The notes below the pieces were generated by a model. That model was not told where the DNA came from. It was given only the letters and a program-made list of their open reading frames with translations, and searched no databases. DNA of 64,000 bases from Microbulbifer bruguierae (GTDB lineage Bacteria; Pseudomonadota; Gammaproteobacteria; Pseudomonadales; Cellvibrionaceae), in assembly GCF_029869925.1 (NCBI RefSeq), contig NZ_CP118605.1:2818001-2882000 (forward strand). Direction: 5' to 3'. Each line of letters starts with the position of its first letter. Within the stretch, counting starts at the first letter, position 1. Below are positions 46,224-55,550 of this stretch, piece after piece. The translations under genes were made by a program, and so were the position numbers.

Positions 46224-48536
46224 TCAGGGTAGTGCCAGGGCGGGATCGAGTTGCTGAAGTTGTGAGGCGACCTGGTCGCGGATTCTGGCCAGCGCGCTTT
46301 CATCGTCGGCTTCAAAGCGCAGGGTCAACGCGGCGGTCGTATTGGATGCGCGTACCAGGCCCCAGCCATCGGCGAATTCTATCCGCAGACCGTCGATGGT
46401 GTTGAGGTCTGCATTGCCGAAATTGGCTTCTTTGCGCAGGCGGTCGATGAGGGCAAATTTGTCCCCTTCGGCCACCGGTATCAGGATTTCCGGCGTGTTG
46501 ACCTTGTGGGGCAACGTGTCGAGCAGCTCGTCGAGGCTTTGTTCCCGCAGGGCCATGATTTCGAGAATTCGCGCGGCAGCGTAGGCGCCGTCGTCGAAGC
46601 CGTACCAGCGATCCTTGATGAAAATGTGCCCTGAAAGTTCACCGCCGAGTAGCGCACCGGTTTCCCGCATTTTGGTTTTCATCGGCGCGTGGCCGGTTTT
46701 CCACATCACCGGGCGTCCGCCGTACTGGGTGACCAGCTCCGCCAGTGCCCGCGTGCTTTTTACATCGAATACGATATCGGAGCCGGGGTGGCGCGCGAGA
46801 ATATCCCGGGCCAGCAGCATTACCAGCTGGTCCGCCCACACGATACGGCCGCTGCCGGTCACCAGGGTAAGGCGGTCGCCGTCGCCATCGAGGGCGATAC
46901 CCAGGTCGGCGTTCTCGCTGGCTACCGTCTGGATCAGATCCTGCAGGTTTTCGACCCGCGACGGATCCGGGGCGTGATTGGGGAAGTTTCCATCCACCTC
47001 GCAATAGAGGGGTTTTACCAGGCAGCCCAGCTGCTCGAAAAGTTCTGGCGCCAGTTCGGAGGTGGCGCCGTTGCCGGCGTCGATGACGATGTGGGGCTGA
47101 CCGGCGAGAGCGACGTCGTTGAAGATCTCGTCAATATAGGTTTCGCGAATATCCTGGTTGCTGTGGCTGCCTTTACCAGAGGCAAATTCACCGGACTCCA
47201 TCAGCGCGCGGAGGTCCTGCAGTTTTTCTTCCGCCAGCGGGCGGCCGTTCATTACGACCTTGAAACCGTTGTATTCCGCGGGATTGTGGCTCGCGGTTAC
47301 CATCACGCCGCTGCTGGTGTTCTTGCCCTTCGCGCAGGCGAAATAGAGTAAGGGCGACGGCACCAGCCCCAGGTCTACCGCACTGCAGCCGCTCTCGAGA
47401 ATGCCTTCAACCAGGCAATCCCGCAGCAGCTCGCTGCTATTGCGCCCGTCGCGACCGACCAGCAGTAGCTCTTCCCCCGCCTGCAGCGCGATGGTGCCCA
47501 GTGCCCGTCCCAGCTGGTAGGCGAAAGGCTCGTTGAGCTCTTCACCGGCGATGCCGCGGATATCGTAGGCGCGGAATACATGAGCCGGGATCTCAGTACT
47601 GGGAGTGCGCATCAGTTCCTGTCGGGAAGCGACTTCGATCTCCGGCACGGCTGCAGCAGTGGTTGCCGCCGCAGCAGGGGGCTTATCCAGATCCGCCTTG
47701 CTGAGACTTTGTCTGGCCGGCGTGCCACCTTTGCGGCTGGTCCTTTCCCAGGGTGCCGCATTGCCCTCGGCGGGCAACCATTTCCACAGTGCAAACAGGC
47801 TGGCGAGCAGTCCCGCCAGCGCCAGTCCGTAGATCCAGCCCGGGGCAATACTATGGCTGGCGGCATATGCCGGTGACGGGGTGAAGGAAATGTTCAGGTA
47901 AGAACCGGCAACAGGGGCGCTGACGCTGGCGCCGCCGCTCGGGAGGGCGGGTGAGCTCCACAGGCCCCGCGGCGGTCCATCCGGAAACCGCTGGCTGACG
48001 GCAATGGTGCCTGGGCTGCTATCCAGCTGCTGCAGTGCGCTCCTGAAAACCGAGAAGGGCTGGCTGATCAGCAGCGCGCCATCGTTTTGCGCCCGTGCGC
48101 TGTACAAGCGCCATTGGCGATCCGCGTTTTGCAGGAATTCCGGCTTCTGCGAGCCCTGTTCCAGGCTGCGCTTCAGCAGGTCGAGCTGGGCGAAATCCAG
48201 GGGCGGATTGCCGGCGCCAACATGTAGCTTATCGGCAGCGAAAAATTGTAGTGAAGCCTGGGCCGGAGCAACGGTGTTGCCGGTGCCAGGGTTGTACTGC
48301 GTGGCCAGCGTGTCCAGCTGTTGCTGGCGCCGGGTAAAAAACTGCTGCAGCTGCCGTGCGTAGGACTCCACGGTCTGCAGTGCTGCCTGTTGCACGCTGT
48401 CCACATTGTGCTGGTCGATCAACTTCACCTGTAGCAGGTGGCTGCCGCCGAGCCATACCGCCACAGCCAGCAGTGCGGGCAGCGTCAGGCCGCGGTGCCA
48501 CAGCGGCCTTTTCTGTATTTGCGCTTGTGATGCCAC
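46224..48536 (-). CDS. algC: Phosphomannomutase/phosphoglucomutase AlgC with membrane-anchored N-terminal extension
   Basis: 770 residues, far longer than the usual 460-residue enzyme. Residues 1-310 are an extension: a helix near 18-36, an external domain to about 233, a second helix near 234-252, then a Pro/Ala/Ser-rich linker. The enzyme follows from about residue 315 with the phosphoserine loop TASHNP (Ser416), metal site DGDGDR (550-555) and a sugar-binding C-terminal part with GHIFIKDRWYGFDDGAYAAAR. It interconverts mannose- and glucose-6-phosphate with the 1-phosphates for polysaccharides. The start is GTG after GGGGA. Confidence 0.92.
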   Translation of the reverse strand: MASQAQIQKRPLWHRGLTLPALLAVAVWLGGSHLLQVKLIDQHNVDSVQQAALQTVESYARQLQQFFTRRQQQLDTLATQYNPGTGNTVAPAQASLQFFAADKLHVGAGNPPLDFAQLDLLKRSLEQGSQKPEFLQNADRQWRLYSARAQNDGALLISQPFSVFRSALQQLDSSPGTIAVSQRFPDGPPRGLWSSPALPSGGASVSAPVAGSYLNISFTPSPAYAASHSIAPGWIYGLALAGLLASLFALWKWLPAEGNAAPWERTSRKGGTPARQSLSKADLDKPPAAAATTAAAVPEIEVASRQELMRTPSTEIPAHVFRAYDIRGIAGEELNEPFAYQLGRALGTIALQAGEELLLVGRDGRNSSELLRDCLVEGILESGCSAVDLGLVPSPLLYFACAKGKNTSSGVMVTASHNPAEYNGFKVVMNGRPLAEEKLQDLRALMESGEFASGKGSHSNQDIRETYIDEIFNDVALAGQPHIVIDAGNGATSELAPELFEQLGCLVKPLYCEVDGNFPNHAPDPSRVENLQDLIQTVASENADLGIALDGDGDRLTLVTGSGRIVWADQLVMLLARDILARHPGSDIVFDVKSTRALAELVTQYGGRPVMWKTGHAPMKTKMRETGALLGGELSGHIFIKDRWYGFDDGAYAAARILEIMALREQSLDELLDTLPHKVNTPEILIPVAEGDKFALIDRLRKEANFGNADLNTIDGLRIEFADGWGLVRASNTTAALTLRFEADDESALARIRDQVASQLQQLDPALALP

Positions 48537-48631
48537 TAAATTCCCCAGACCAGAGTTCAGTCTTGTTCAGTATTTGCTGAATCTTGTGCGTTGTTGTGTC
48601 GTTATTGTTGATTCTTGTCGTGCAGGCCAGC

Positions 48632-49846
48632 TCAGTTGTGCGGAAATGCCCGCGCGGCGATCAGCGCCACCAGCTCTGCCGCCAGCTCCGTTTTCAGGGC
48701 CGCGGGCAGCGGCTGCTGGCCGCTGTGATCGATCACCATGACTTCATTGCGGTCGCTGTTGAAGCCCCCTTCCGGGTTGCTCACATCATTGGCAATGATC
48801 ATATCCAGATTCTTGCGCGCCAGCTTTTGCGCGGCGTGCTCGACCACTTTTTCCGTCTCCGCCGCAAAGCCCACGACGAAGGGGCGCCTTTCCACGCGGG
48901 CGGCAATGGTGGCGACGATGTCCGGGTTCTTCACCAGTGTCAGTGCATCGCTGTCGTTGCCGTCTTCCTTCTTTATTTTCTGCGTAGCGATGACCGCGGG
49001 GCGGAAATCCACCACCGCGGCGGCGGCGATAAACAGGTCGCAGTCATCTGCAGCTTGTTCGGCGGCCTTCAGCATGTCGTTGGTGCTGACCACGTCGACC
49101 CGCTGTACGCCGGCGGGGGTGTCCAGCCGCACGGGGCCGGCAATCAGGGTGACATCGGCACCTGCACGCGCGGCGGCGGCGGCGATGGCGAAACCCATTT
49201 TCCCGGAGCTGTGGTTGCTGAGGTAGCGCACCGGGTCCAGCGCTTCGCGGGTGGGGCCGGCGGTGATCGTGACCTTTTTGCCTTTGAGGCTCTGTGTGGG
49301 GGCGATGATGCGTTCCAGTCCCGCGGCAATATCCAGCGGTTCCAGCATTCGCCCGGGCCCCACGTCGCCACAGGCCTGGCTGCCGGCGGCGGGACCGAGC
49401 AGGCTAACGCCCCGGGTCAGCAGTGTTTGCACATTGGCCTGGGTCGCGGGGTGGCGCCACATGGCCTGGTTCATGGCGGGCGCCAGGATCAGCGGCGCTT
49501 CGCTGGCAAGACACAGGGTGGTGAGCAGATCGTCGGCAATACCGGTGGTCAGCCTGGCCATCACGCTGGCGCTGGCGGGGGCGATGAGGATGGCATCGGC
49601 CCACTTGGCCAGCTCGATGTGCCCCATGGCGGCTTCCGCGGCGGGGTCGAGCAGGTCGGTGTGTACCGGGTTGCCGGACAGGGCCTGGAAGGTCAGCGGT
49701 CGCACGAATTCCTGGGCGCCGGCGGTCATGACAACGCGCACGTTGGCGCCGCGGTCCTGGAGCCTGCGTACAAGGTCGGCGCTTTTGTAGGCGGCGATGC
49801 CGCCGGTGACACCCAGCAATATCCGTTTGTCGGCCAGTGAAGGCAT
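48632..49846 (-). CDS. coaBC: Bifunctional phosphopantothenoylcysteine decarboxylase/phosphopantothenate-cysteine ligase
   Basis: Makes 4'-phosphopantetheine in coenzyme A synthesis. The 404-residue fusion has the flavin decarboxylase half first (GVTGGIAAYKSADLVRRL, catalytic His in HIELAKWAD, APAMNQAMW, and Cys in ACGDVGPGRM) and the ligase half second (ITAGPTREALDPVRYLSNHSSGKMG, AAAVVDFRP). I start it at ATG 49846. algC follows after only 95 bases; the dut gene that lies between these two in Pseudomonas is absent. Divergent from radC. Confidence 0.96.
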   Translation of the reverse strand: MPSLADKRILLGVTGGIAAYKSADLVRRLQDRGANVRVVMTAGAQEFVRPLTFQALSGNPVHTDLLDPAAEAAMGHIELAKWADAILIAPASASVMARLTTGIADDLLTTLCLASEAPLILAPAMNQAMWRHPATQANVQTLLTRGVSLLGPAAGSQACGDVGPGRMLEPLDIAAGLERIIAPTQSLKGKKVTITAGPTREALDPVRYLSNHSSGKMGFAIAAAAARAGADVTLIAGPVRLDTPAGVQRVDVVSTNDMLKAAEQAADDCDLFIAAAAVVDFRPAVIATQKIKKEDGNDSDALTLVKNPDIVATIAARVERRPFVVGFAAETEKVVEHAAQKLARKNLDMIIANDVSNPEGGFNSDRNEVMVIDHSGQQPLPAALKTELAAELVALIAARAFPHN

Positions 49847-49986
49847 ATTCTGTGTTTCCGAAACTCTGCGAGCCGGTAAGATTACCACTTTAGGGTGGCG
49901 GGCAGTATGGTCCTTAGGGCACAAGCGCGCGCACTGTGGTACTGGTTCGCAAAGGAAGCGAGCGTTCACTTTCAGGGAGGGGAAGT

Positions 49987-50661
49987 ATGGCGATTACGGA
50001 CTGGCCGGCGCAGGAGCGGCCGCGGGAAAAGTTACTGGCGCGGGGGGCGGAGGCGCTGTCCGATGCGGAGCTACTGGCGATTTTTCTGCGCACGGGGTTG
50101 CCGGGGGTGTCGGCGGTGGATCTTGCGCGGCAGTTGCTGGCAGATTTTGGCGGCCTGCGGCCGTTGCTGGAGGCAGAGCGCAGGGACTTTTGCGCTGGTA
50201 AAGGGTTGGGGGATGCGAAGTTTGTGCAGTTGCAGGCGGTGCTGGAGATGGGCCGCCGGCACCTGGCGGAAGATCTGAAACGCGCGGATGCGCTGACCAG
50301 CCCGCAGGCAGTACGTGACTATTTATCCGCACAGCTGCGCCATCGCACGCGGGAGGTGTTCTGCTGTCTGTTTCTCGACAGCCAGCACCGGGTGATTGCC
50401 TATGAGGAACTGTTCGAGGGGACCCTGAACGCGGCGAGCGTATACCCCCGCGAAGTGGTGCAGGCGGCCCTGGCCAGAGGGGCTGCGGCAGTGATACTTG
50501 CCCACAATCACCCTTCCGGGGTGAGTGAGCCCAGCCAGGCCGATATTCATATCACCCAGCGGTTGAAAGACGCACTGGCGCTGGTGGACATTCGGGTGCT
50601 GGATCATTTGATTGTTGGGGAGGGGGGCGGATGCTCTTTTGCCGAGCGGGGGCTAATTTGA
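49987..50661 (+). CDS. radC: RadC family JAB-domain protein
   Basis: A 224-residue protein with an N-terminal helix-hairpin-helix-like part ([36 protein letters not shown]) and a C-terminal JAMM metalloprotease-like domain with the metal motif [15 protein letters not shown]. Despite the name, a direct DNA-repair role is doubtful. The ATG at 49987 follows GGGAGGGG; a longer frame to 49936 is less likely. Gene order coaBC/radC/rpmB is the usual one. Confidence 0.93.
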   Translation: MAITDWPAQERPREKLLARGAEALSDAELLAIFLRTGLPGVSAVDLARQLLADFGGLRPLLEAERRDFCAGKGLGDAKFVQLQAVLEMGRRHLAEDLKRADALTSPQAVRDYLSAQLRHRTREVFCCLFLDSQHRVIAYEELFEGTLNAASVYPREVVQAALARGAAAVILAHNHPSGVSEPSQADIHITQRLKDALALVDIRVLDHLIVGEGGGCSFAERGLI

Positions 50662-50966
50662 TCTGCCATCGCGGTGCCTCGTAGTTGCGCTAGTGGCGGC
50701 ACCCTGCCGTCGCGTCGGCGAATATGCTTTGTGGCGTTCGTTAGGGTGGAGCTGTAGTCGGTTTTCGTGCCATCGACCGAAAGTGTCTGTCCAGACAGTA
50801 AAAACATTGATCAAAACTTGCCCCACCCAGGGTGTTCTGGTATAAAACGCCGCTCTTTGCGGCCGGGCCAGATTCTGTACAGATCCCGCGGTCGCGCTGG
50901 ATACCGAATTTCGTCCCTGCCCCGCCCCAGAGCAGAGGGCAAGAGAGTTTTTAAGAGGCCAATCAG
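50662..50966 (+). promoter_or_regulatory. Promoter region of rpmB-rpmG
   Basis: A 305-base region with no gene. A good sigma-70 promoter is seen: -35 TTGCCC (50818-50823), 17-base spacer, -10 TATAAA (50841-50846). Just upstream is a 14-base palindrome TGTCTGTCCAGACA (50784-50797). The leader after the promoter is about 110 bases and GC-rich. Confidence 0.65.
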
Positions 50967-51203
50967 ATGTCTAAGGTATGTCAGGTAACCGGCAAGCGCC
51001 CGGTAACCGGAAACAACGTTTCTCACGCCAAAAACCGCACCAAGCGTCGCTTCGTGCCGAACCTGCAGTCCCACCGTTTCTGGGTGGAAGCAGAGAAGCG
51101 CTTCGTTAAGCTGCGCGTATCCGCCAAAGGCATGCGCGTAATCGACAAGAAAGGTATTGATACCGTTCTGGCTGAGCTGCGTAAGCGCGGCGAGAAAGTT
51201 TAA
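50967..51203 (+). CDS. rpmB: 50S ribosomal protein L28
   Basis: 78 residues, rich in Lys and Arg, opening [20 protein letters not shown] with the typical [19 protein letters not shown]. It is part of the large ribosomal subunit. It is cotranscribed with rpmG 33 bases downstream, the common pair. Confidence 0.98.
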   Translation: MSKVCQVTGKRPVTGNNVSHAKNRTKRRFVPNLQSHRFWVEAEKRFVKLRVSAKGMRVIDKKGIDTVLAELRKRGEKV

Positions 51204-51236
51204 TTGCTGCTTTAACAGCAGATTGGAGATAGAACA

Positions 51237-51392
51237 ATGCGTGACAAGATTCGCCTGAATTCCAGCGCCGGCACCGGCCACTTCTACACCACTGACAAGA
51301 ACAAGCGCAACATGCCTGAGAAAATGGAGATCAAAAAATACGATCCCGTTGTTCGCAAGCACGTTATGTACAAGGAAGGCAAAATCAAGTAA
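51237..51392 (+). CDS. rpmG: 50S ribosomal protein L33
   Basis: A 51-residue protein found by direct translation: it starts [20 protein letters not shown], continues [20 protein letters not shown] and ends [10 protein letters not shown]. This is the gammaproteobacterial L33 without the zinc-binding cysteines, so it is of the Zn-independent type. A GGAG site precedes the ATG, and a strong terminator follows the stop. Confidence 0.97.
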   Translation: MRDKIRLNSSAGTGHFYTTDKNKRNMPEKMEIKKYDPVVRKHVMYKEGKIK

Positions 51393-51413
51393 TTGATTGC
51401 CTGACTGTTCGCG

Positions 51414-51440
51414 AAAAAGCCCGGTTTTCCGGGCTTTTTT
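51414..51440 (+). terminator. Terminator after rpmB-rpmG
   Basis: Stem AAAAAGCCCGG / CCGGGCTTTTT with a TTTT loop and a run of six T residues, ending 20 bases before the mutM start. mutM thus probably needs its own promoter or read-through. Confidence 0.93.
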
Positions 51441-51459
51441 GTGTCTGGAGCTCAGATCA

Positions 51460-52275
51460 ATGCCCGAACTACCAGAAGTAGAAACCACCAAACGCGGTCT
51501 GGCCCCCCATCTGGAAGGCTGCAAGGTAACGCGCTGTGAAATCCGTCAGCACAGTCTGCGCTGGCCGGTGGACAGTGACTTTGCGGAAAAGATAAAAGGC
51601 GCCCGTATCCAGCGTCTGGATCGCCGCGCCAAATATCTGCTGGTGGAAACCGACAAAGGCCTCGCCATCTGGCACCTGGGTATGTCCGGTAGCCTGCGTA
51701 TCGTCGACGGCAAACTGCCGCCGCAAAAGCACGATCATATCGACTGGCTCCTCGACAGCGGTCAGCGCCTGCGCTTCCACGACCCCCGCCGCTTCGGCGC
51801 CCTGCTGTGGACCACCGAAGACATCGCGGAGCACGAACTCATCGCCCATCTCGGCCCAGAACCCCTCAGCGAAGAATTTCACAGCGACTACCTGTTCAGC
51901 GTCGCCCGCGGCCGCAAAGCCCCGGTAAAAAGCTTCATCATGGATGGTCGGATCGTTGTTGGTGTCGGTAATATCTATGCCAGCGAAGCGCTGTTTATGG
52001 CCGGTATCCGCCCCCAGACACCTGCGGGCAGTATTTCCCGTCCGCGCTACGAGCGCCTGGTGGAAGCCATCAAAACCGTGCTGGCGGCAGCCATCGAACA
52101 GGGCGGCACCACGCTCAAGGATTTCGTCGGTGGCGACGGCAAACCCGGTTACTTCGCCCAGCAGCTCAACGCCTATGGCCGCGCCGGTCAGCCCTGCCGC
52201 CACTGTCCCGGGACCATTCGCGAACAGATCATCGGCCAGCGCAATACCTTCTTCTGCCCCCGCTGTCAGCGCTAA
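51460..52275 (+). CDS. mutM: Formamidopyrimidine-DNA glycosylase
   Basis: Removes 8-oxoguanine and opened purines from DNA and cuts the abasic strand. The 271-residue product has the catalytic N-terminal MPELPEVETTKRGL, the conserved Lys region GMSGSLRI and KHDHIDW, VGVGNIYASEALF, and the C-terminal zinc finger with four cysteines (CRHC and CPRC). The ATG at 51460 puts Pro2 in place as the nucleophile; the longer frame is wrong. Confidence 0.97.
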   Translation: MPELPEVETTKRGLAPHLEGCKVTRCEIRQHSLRWPVDSDFAEKIKGARIQRLDRRAKYLLVETDKGLAIWHLGMSGSLRIVDGKLPPQKHDHIDWLLDSGQRLRFHDPRRFGALLWTTEDIAEHELIAHLGPEPLSEEFHSDYLFSVARGRKAPVKSFIMDGRIVVGVGNIYASEALFMAGIRPQTPAGSISRPRYERLVEAIKTVLAAAIEQGGTTLKDFVGGDGKPGYFAQQLNAYGRAGQPCRHCPGTIREQIIGQRNTFFCPRCQR

Positions 52276-52309
52276 CCAGCGTCTGGCTGGGGCCGCAGTG
52301 TGAGCCCTT

Positions 52310-54070
52310 CTATCGCCCTACCGCACTCCCTTCGCGACGGGTATCCGCACCGCCGTGCAACTGGCCGTCAATCAGGGCAATGGCGTGCAGGCCGCTGTTC
52401 AGTTCCTTGCTGATCACCTCATGTCCCATGCGCTCCAGTTTTTTCTGTTCCCACCAGGACAGCGCGTCGGGCTCCACTTCAACCTTGTAACCAATGGCGG
52501 TGATATTGCCCGCGTGGATGGCTTCAGCAATGGGCATGTCTTTGGCCAAGTGATAAAGAATGGTGCGCGCGGTGTAGTCGATGATGCGCGAGCCACCGGG
52601 TGAGCCGACCACCAGTCGTGGAGTGCCCTCGGGATTGAACACGATGGTGGGGGACATGGAGGAGCGTGGGCGTTTACCGGGTTGAATGCGGTTGGCCACG
52701 AGCTTCTTGTCACCGGTGCGCGGTACGAAGGAGAAATCGGTGAGCTGGTTGTTGAGGATGAAACCCTTCACCAGCAGGCGCGAGCCGAACCCGGTTTCGA
52801 TACTGGTGGTCATGCTTACCGCGTTGCCGTAGCGGTCGACGATGGACATATGGCTGGTGTTGGGCATTTCCGGCGAGCTGGCGGTCTGGCGGTTTTCCGA
52901 AAACGCGGTGGGGTTACCGGCAACCGCTGGCGTGGCCTTGCTGAGGGAAATCAGTGCGGCTCTTTCCGCAAGATATTCGGGATCCACCAGCCCTTGATAA
53001 GGCACCGCGACAAAATCGCCGTCGGCGGAATAGGTATTGCGGTCTGCGAAAGCGAGTTCCGAGGCCTCGGCAAACAGGTGTGTGAGTTCCGCGGAACCCA
53101 CCGCGTAATCTTCCAGCGGGAAGTGCTGAAGTATACCGAGAATGGCGCCCACTGTGGTGCCACCGGACGAGGGGCCACCAGCGCCGCACACCGAATAGAC
53201 CAGGAATTTGCCACACACCGGTTCGCGTAGCTTGGCGGTGTACGCGGCCATGTCCTCGAGCGTCATCACGCCGGGGTTTTCCGGGTCGTTGCGCACGGCG
53301 GTGACAATGGCCTCGGCGATTTCTCCCTGGTAAAAGGGTTGTGTGCCCTTTTCTGCCAACAGTTTCAGTGTTGCGGCATATTCCGGATTTTTCAGCAGAT
53401 GGCCGACTGGCAGTGGCTTGCCGTCCTCACCGAACAGGTAATCGCGAATGGCCGGGCGCACGGCAACCCGCGGCATACGCAGCGCCAGTTGATACAGGCG
53501 AGGGGAAATGGCAAAGCCCTGCTCTGCCAGTTGGATCGCGGGCTGGAAAAGATCTTTCCAGGGCAGTTTGCCATCGCGCTGGTGCGCCATCTCCAGCATG
53601 CGCATTGCGCCGGGCACACCCACCGAATAGCCCCCGATCACCGCCTCGATAAAGCCGCGGGGTTTGCCGTCGCGCATGAAATAGTCTTCATTCACCGCCA
53701 TGGGCGCGGTTTCGCGGCCGTCGTAGGAGTAGAGTTTTTTGTGATCGGCGCGGTAGTTCAGCAGGAAGGCGCCGCCGCCGATACCGGAAGACTGGGGTTC
53801 CACCAGCCCCAATACCAGTTGCGCGGCAATCGCGGCATCTACGGCAGTGCCGCCTTTGGCGAGCATGGTTTCAGCTGCCGCAGACGCGTGGGGATTGGCG
53901 GTGACGGCCATATAGCTTTTGGCCGTTGCGGATTTGATTTCCGTGCGCCCGGTGGCGACTTCCGGCTGTACTTCGCTTTGCGGTGCTGCCCCTGCTGTCG
54001 CAGCGATTAAAGCGGCAGAAAGGGATAGGGCTCGGGAAAAGACGCGGGAAAGGGTCAGAAATCTGTTCAC
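52310..54070 (-). CDS. ggt: Gamma-glutamyltransferase
   Basis: Periplasmic enzyme that cleaves glutathione and other gamma-glutamyl compounds. The 586-residue proenzyme has a signal peptide (ending near TAGAAP, residue 29), the conserved EPQSSGIGGGAFLL, SYDGRETAP, and cleaves itself before Thr405 in NTSHMSIVD to give two subunits. The small subunit has TTSIETGFGSRLL and GSPGGSRI. Its tail faces mutM, 34 bases away. Confidence 0.95.
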   Translation of the reverse strand: MNRFLTLSRVFSRALSLSAALIAATAGAAPQSEVQPEVATGRTEIKSATAKSYMAVTANPHASAAAETMLAKGGTAVDAAIAAQLVLGLVEPQSSGIGGGAFLLNYRADHKKLYSYDGRETAPMAVNEDYFMRDGKPRGFIEAVIGGYSVGVPGAMRMLEMAHQRDGKLPWKDLFQPAIQLAEQGFAISPRLYQLALRMPRVAVRPAIRDYLFGEDGKPLPVGHLLKNPEYAATLKLLAEKGTQPFYQGEIAEAIVTAVRNDPENPGVMTLEDMAAYTAKLREPVCGKFLVYSVCGAGGPSSGGTTVGAILGILQHFPLEDYAVGSAELTHLFAEASELAFADRNTYSADGDFVAVPYQGLVDPEYLAERAALISLSKATPAVAGNPTAFSENRQTASSPEMPNTSHMSIVDRYGNAVSMTTSIETGFGSRLLVKGFILNNQLTDFSFVPRTGDKKLVANRIQPGKRPRSSMSPTIVFNPEGTPRLVVGSPGGSRIIDYTARTILYHLAKDMPIAEAIHAGNITAIGYKVEVEPDALSWWEQKKLERMGHEVISKELNSGLHAIALIDGQLHGGADTRREGSAVGR

Positions 54071-54127
54071 TGGGCGATCCGGCTTGGTGGAGATCGCCCG
54101 AGTGTATCAGACCTGATGCAGGGAGGC

Positions 54128-54676
<549 letters not shown>

Positions 54677-54772
54677 TCAAAAAATCGCGAAAAAAGCCGC
54701 GAGACAGCGCTGAATAGAAGCAACTTCGAAAGCAAGTCGCTGAATTTCCCGGCCCATATCAGAGGGAAGACA

Positions 54773-55453
54773 TCAGGCTGAAAACAGCCGCATACAGACC
54801 TGTCCGGCCCGTTTTTCCTTGACCAGCTGCCAGCTCGCGGGCGCAGTCACCGCGGTGTCTCGCGGGGATTCCACATACACCAGGGTGTTTTCCCCGATCC
54901 GCCCGGAATTCACCAGTGCGTCCAGGGTTGTCTGCCAAAGGTCGCCGGCAAAGGGTGGGTCGATAAAGACTACATCACAGGGCGGGCCGGGCTGGCTGAG
55001 GAACACTTGGGCGGGGCAGTTGTGCACGCGGCCGCCTTCCGCCTGCAACAGATCCAGCTGCTGGCGCAGCATCTGCGCTGTATTCCGGTCGAGTTCGACA
55101 AAGTCCACTTCGCCAGCGCCGCGACTCAGCGCTTCCAGGCCGAGGGCGCCGGAGCCGGCAAACAGGTCCAGGCAGCGGGCATTGGGCAGGTCGAACTGCA
55201 GCCAGTTAAACAGGGTTTCGCGCAGCCGGTCACCGGTGGGGCGCAGGCCTTCGACCGGGGCAAAGGCCACTTTGCGCCCGCGCCAGCGCCCGCCAATGAT
55301 ACGCAACTGGGGCGGAGCTGCGGTGCGGGGGCTATTGCCAGCACGAGGTTCGCTGCCGGCATTGGATTTGCGGTTTCTCGGCGGGTGTTTGGACAAAAGA
55401 GGCTCGCTGGAGACGATTAGTGGTGGCGGGCGGACTGTATATACTTCAGCCAA
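54773..55453 (-). CDS. rsmD: 16S rRNA (guanine-N2)-methyltransferase RsmD
   Basis: Methylates G966 of 16S rRNA. The core has LRIIGGRWRGRKV, RPTGDRLRETLFNWL, SAM motif I CLDLFAGSGALGLEALSRGA, the catalytic VVFIDPPF and a conserved end. The start is uncertain: the frame opens with TTG at 55453, and another TTG at 55396 would give a N-terminus nearer the family length. There is no ATG in the first 50 codons. It is divergent from ftsY. Confidence 0.92.
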   Translation of the reverse strand: MAEVYTVRPPPLIVSSEPLLSKHPPRNRKSNAGSEPRAGNSPRTAAPPQLRIIGGRWRGRKVAFAPVEGLRPTGDRLRETLFNWLQFDLPNARCLDLFAGSGALGLEALSRGAGEVDFVELDRNTAQMLRQQLDLLQAEGGRVHNCPAQVFLSQPGPPCDVVFIDPPFAGDLWQTTLDALVNSGRIGENTLVYVESPRDTAVTAPASWQLVKEKRAGQVCMRLFSA

Positions 55454-55550
55454 ACCGGGTTGAGAGGTGCTAAGATTAGCGCCTTTCTGCCACCGGTCGC
55501 CAGTCGGCGGCCATCAGTCATTGAATCCCTGTCACAGAATCCGCACCACG

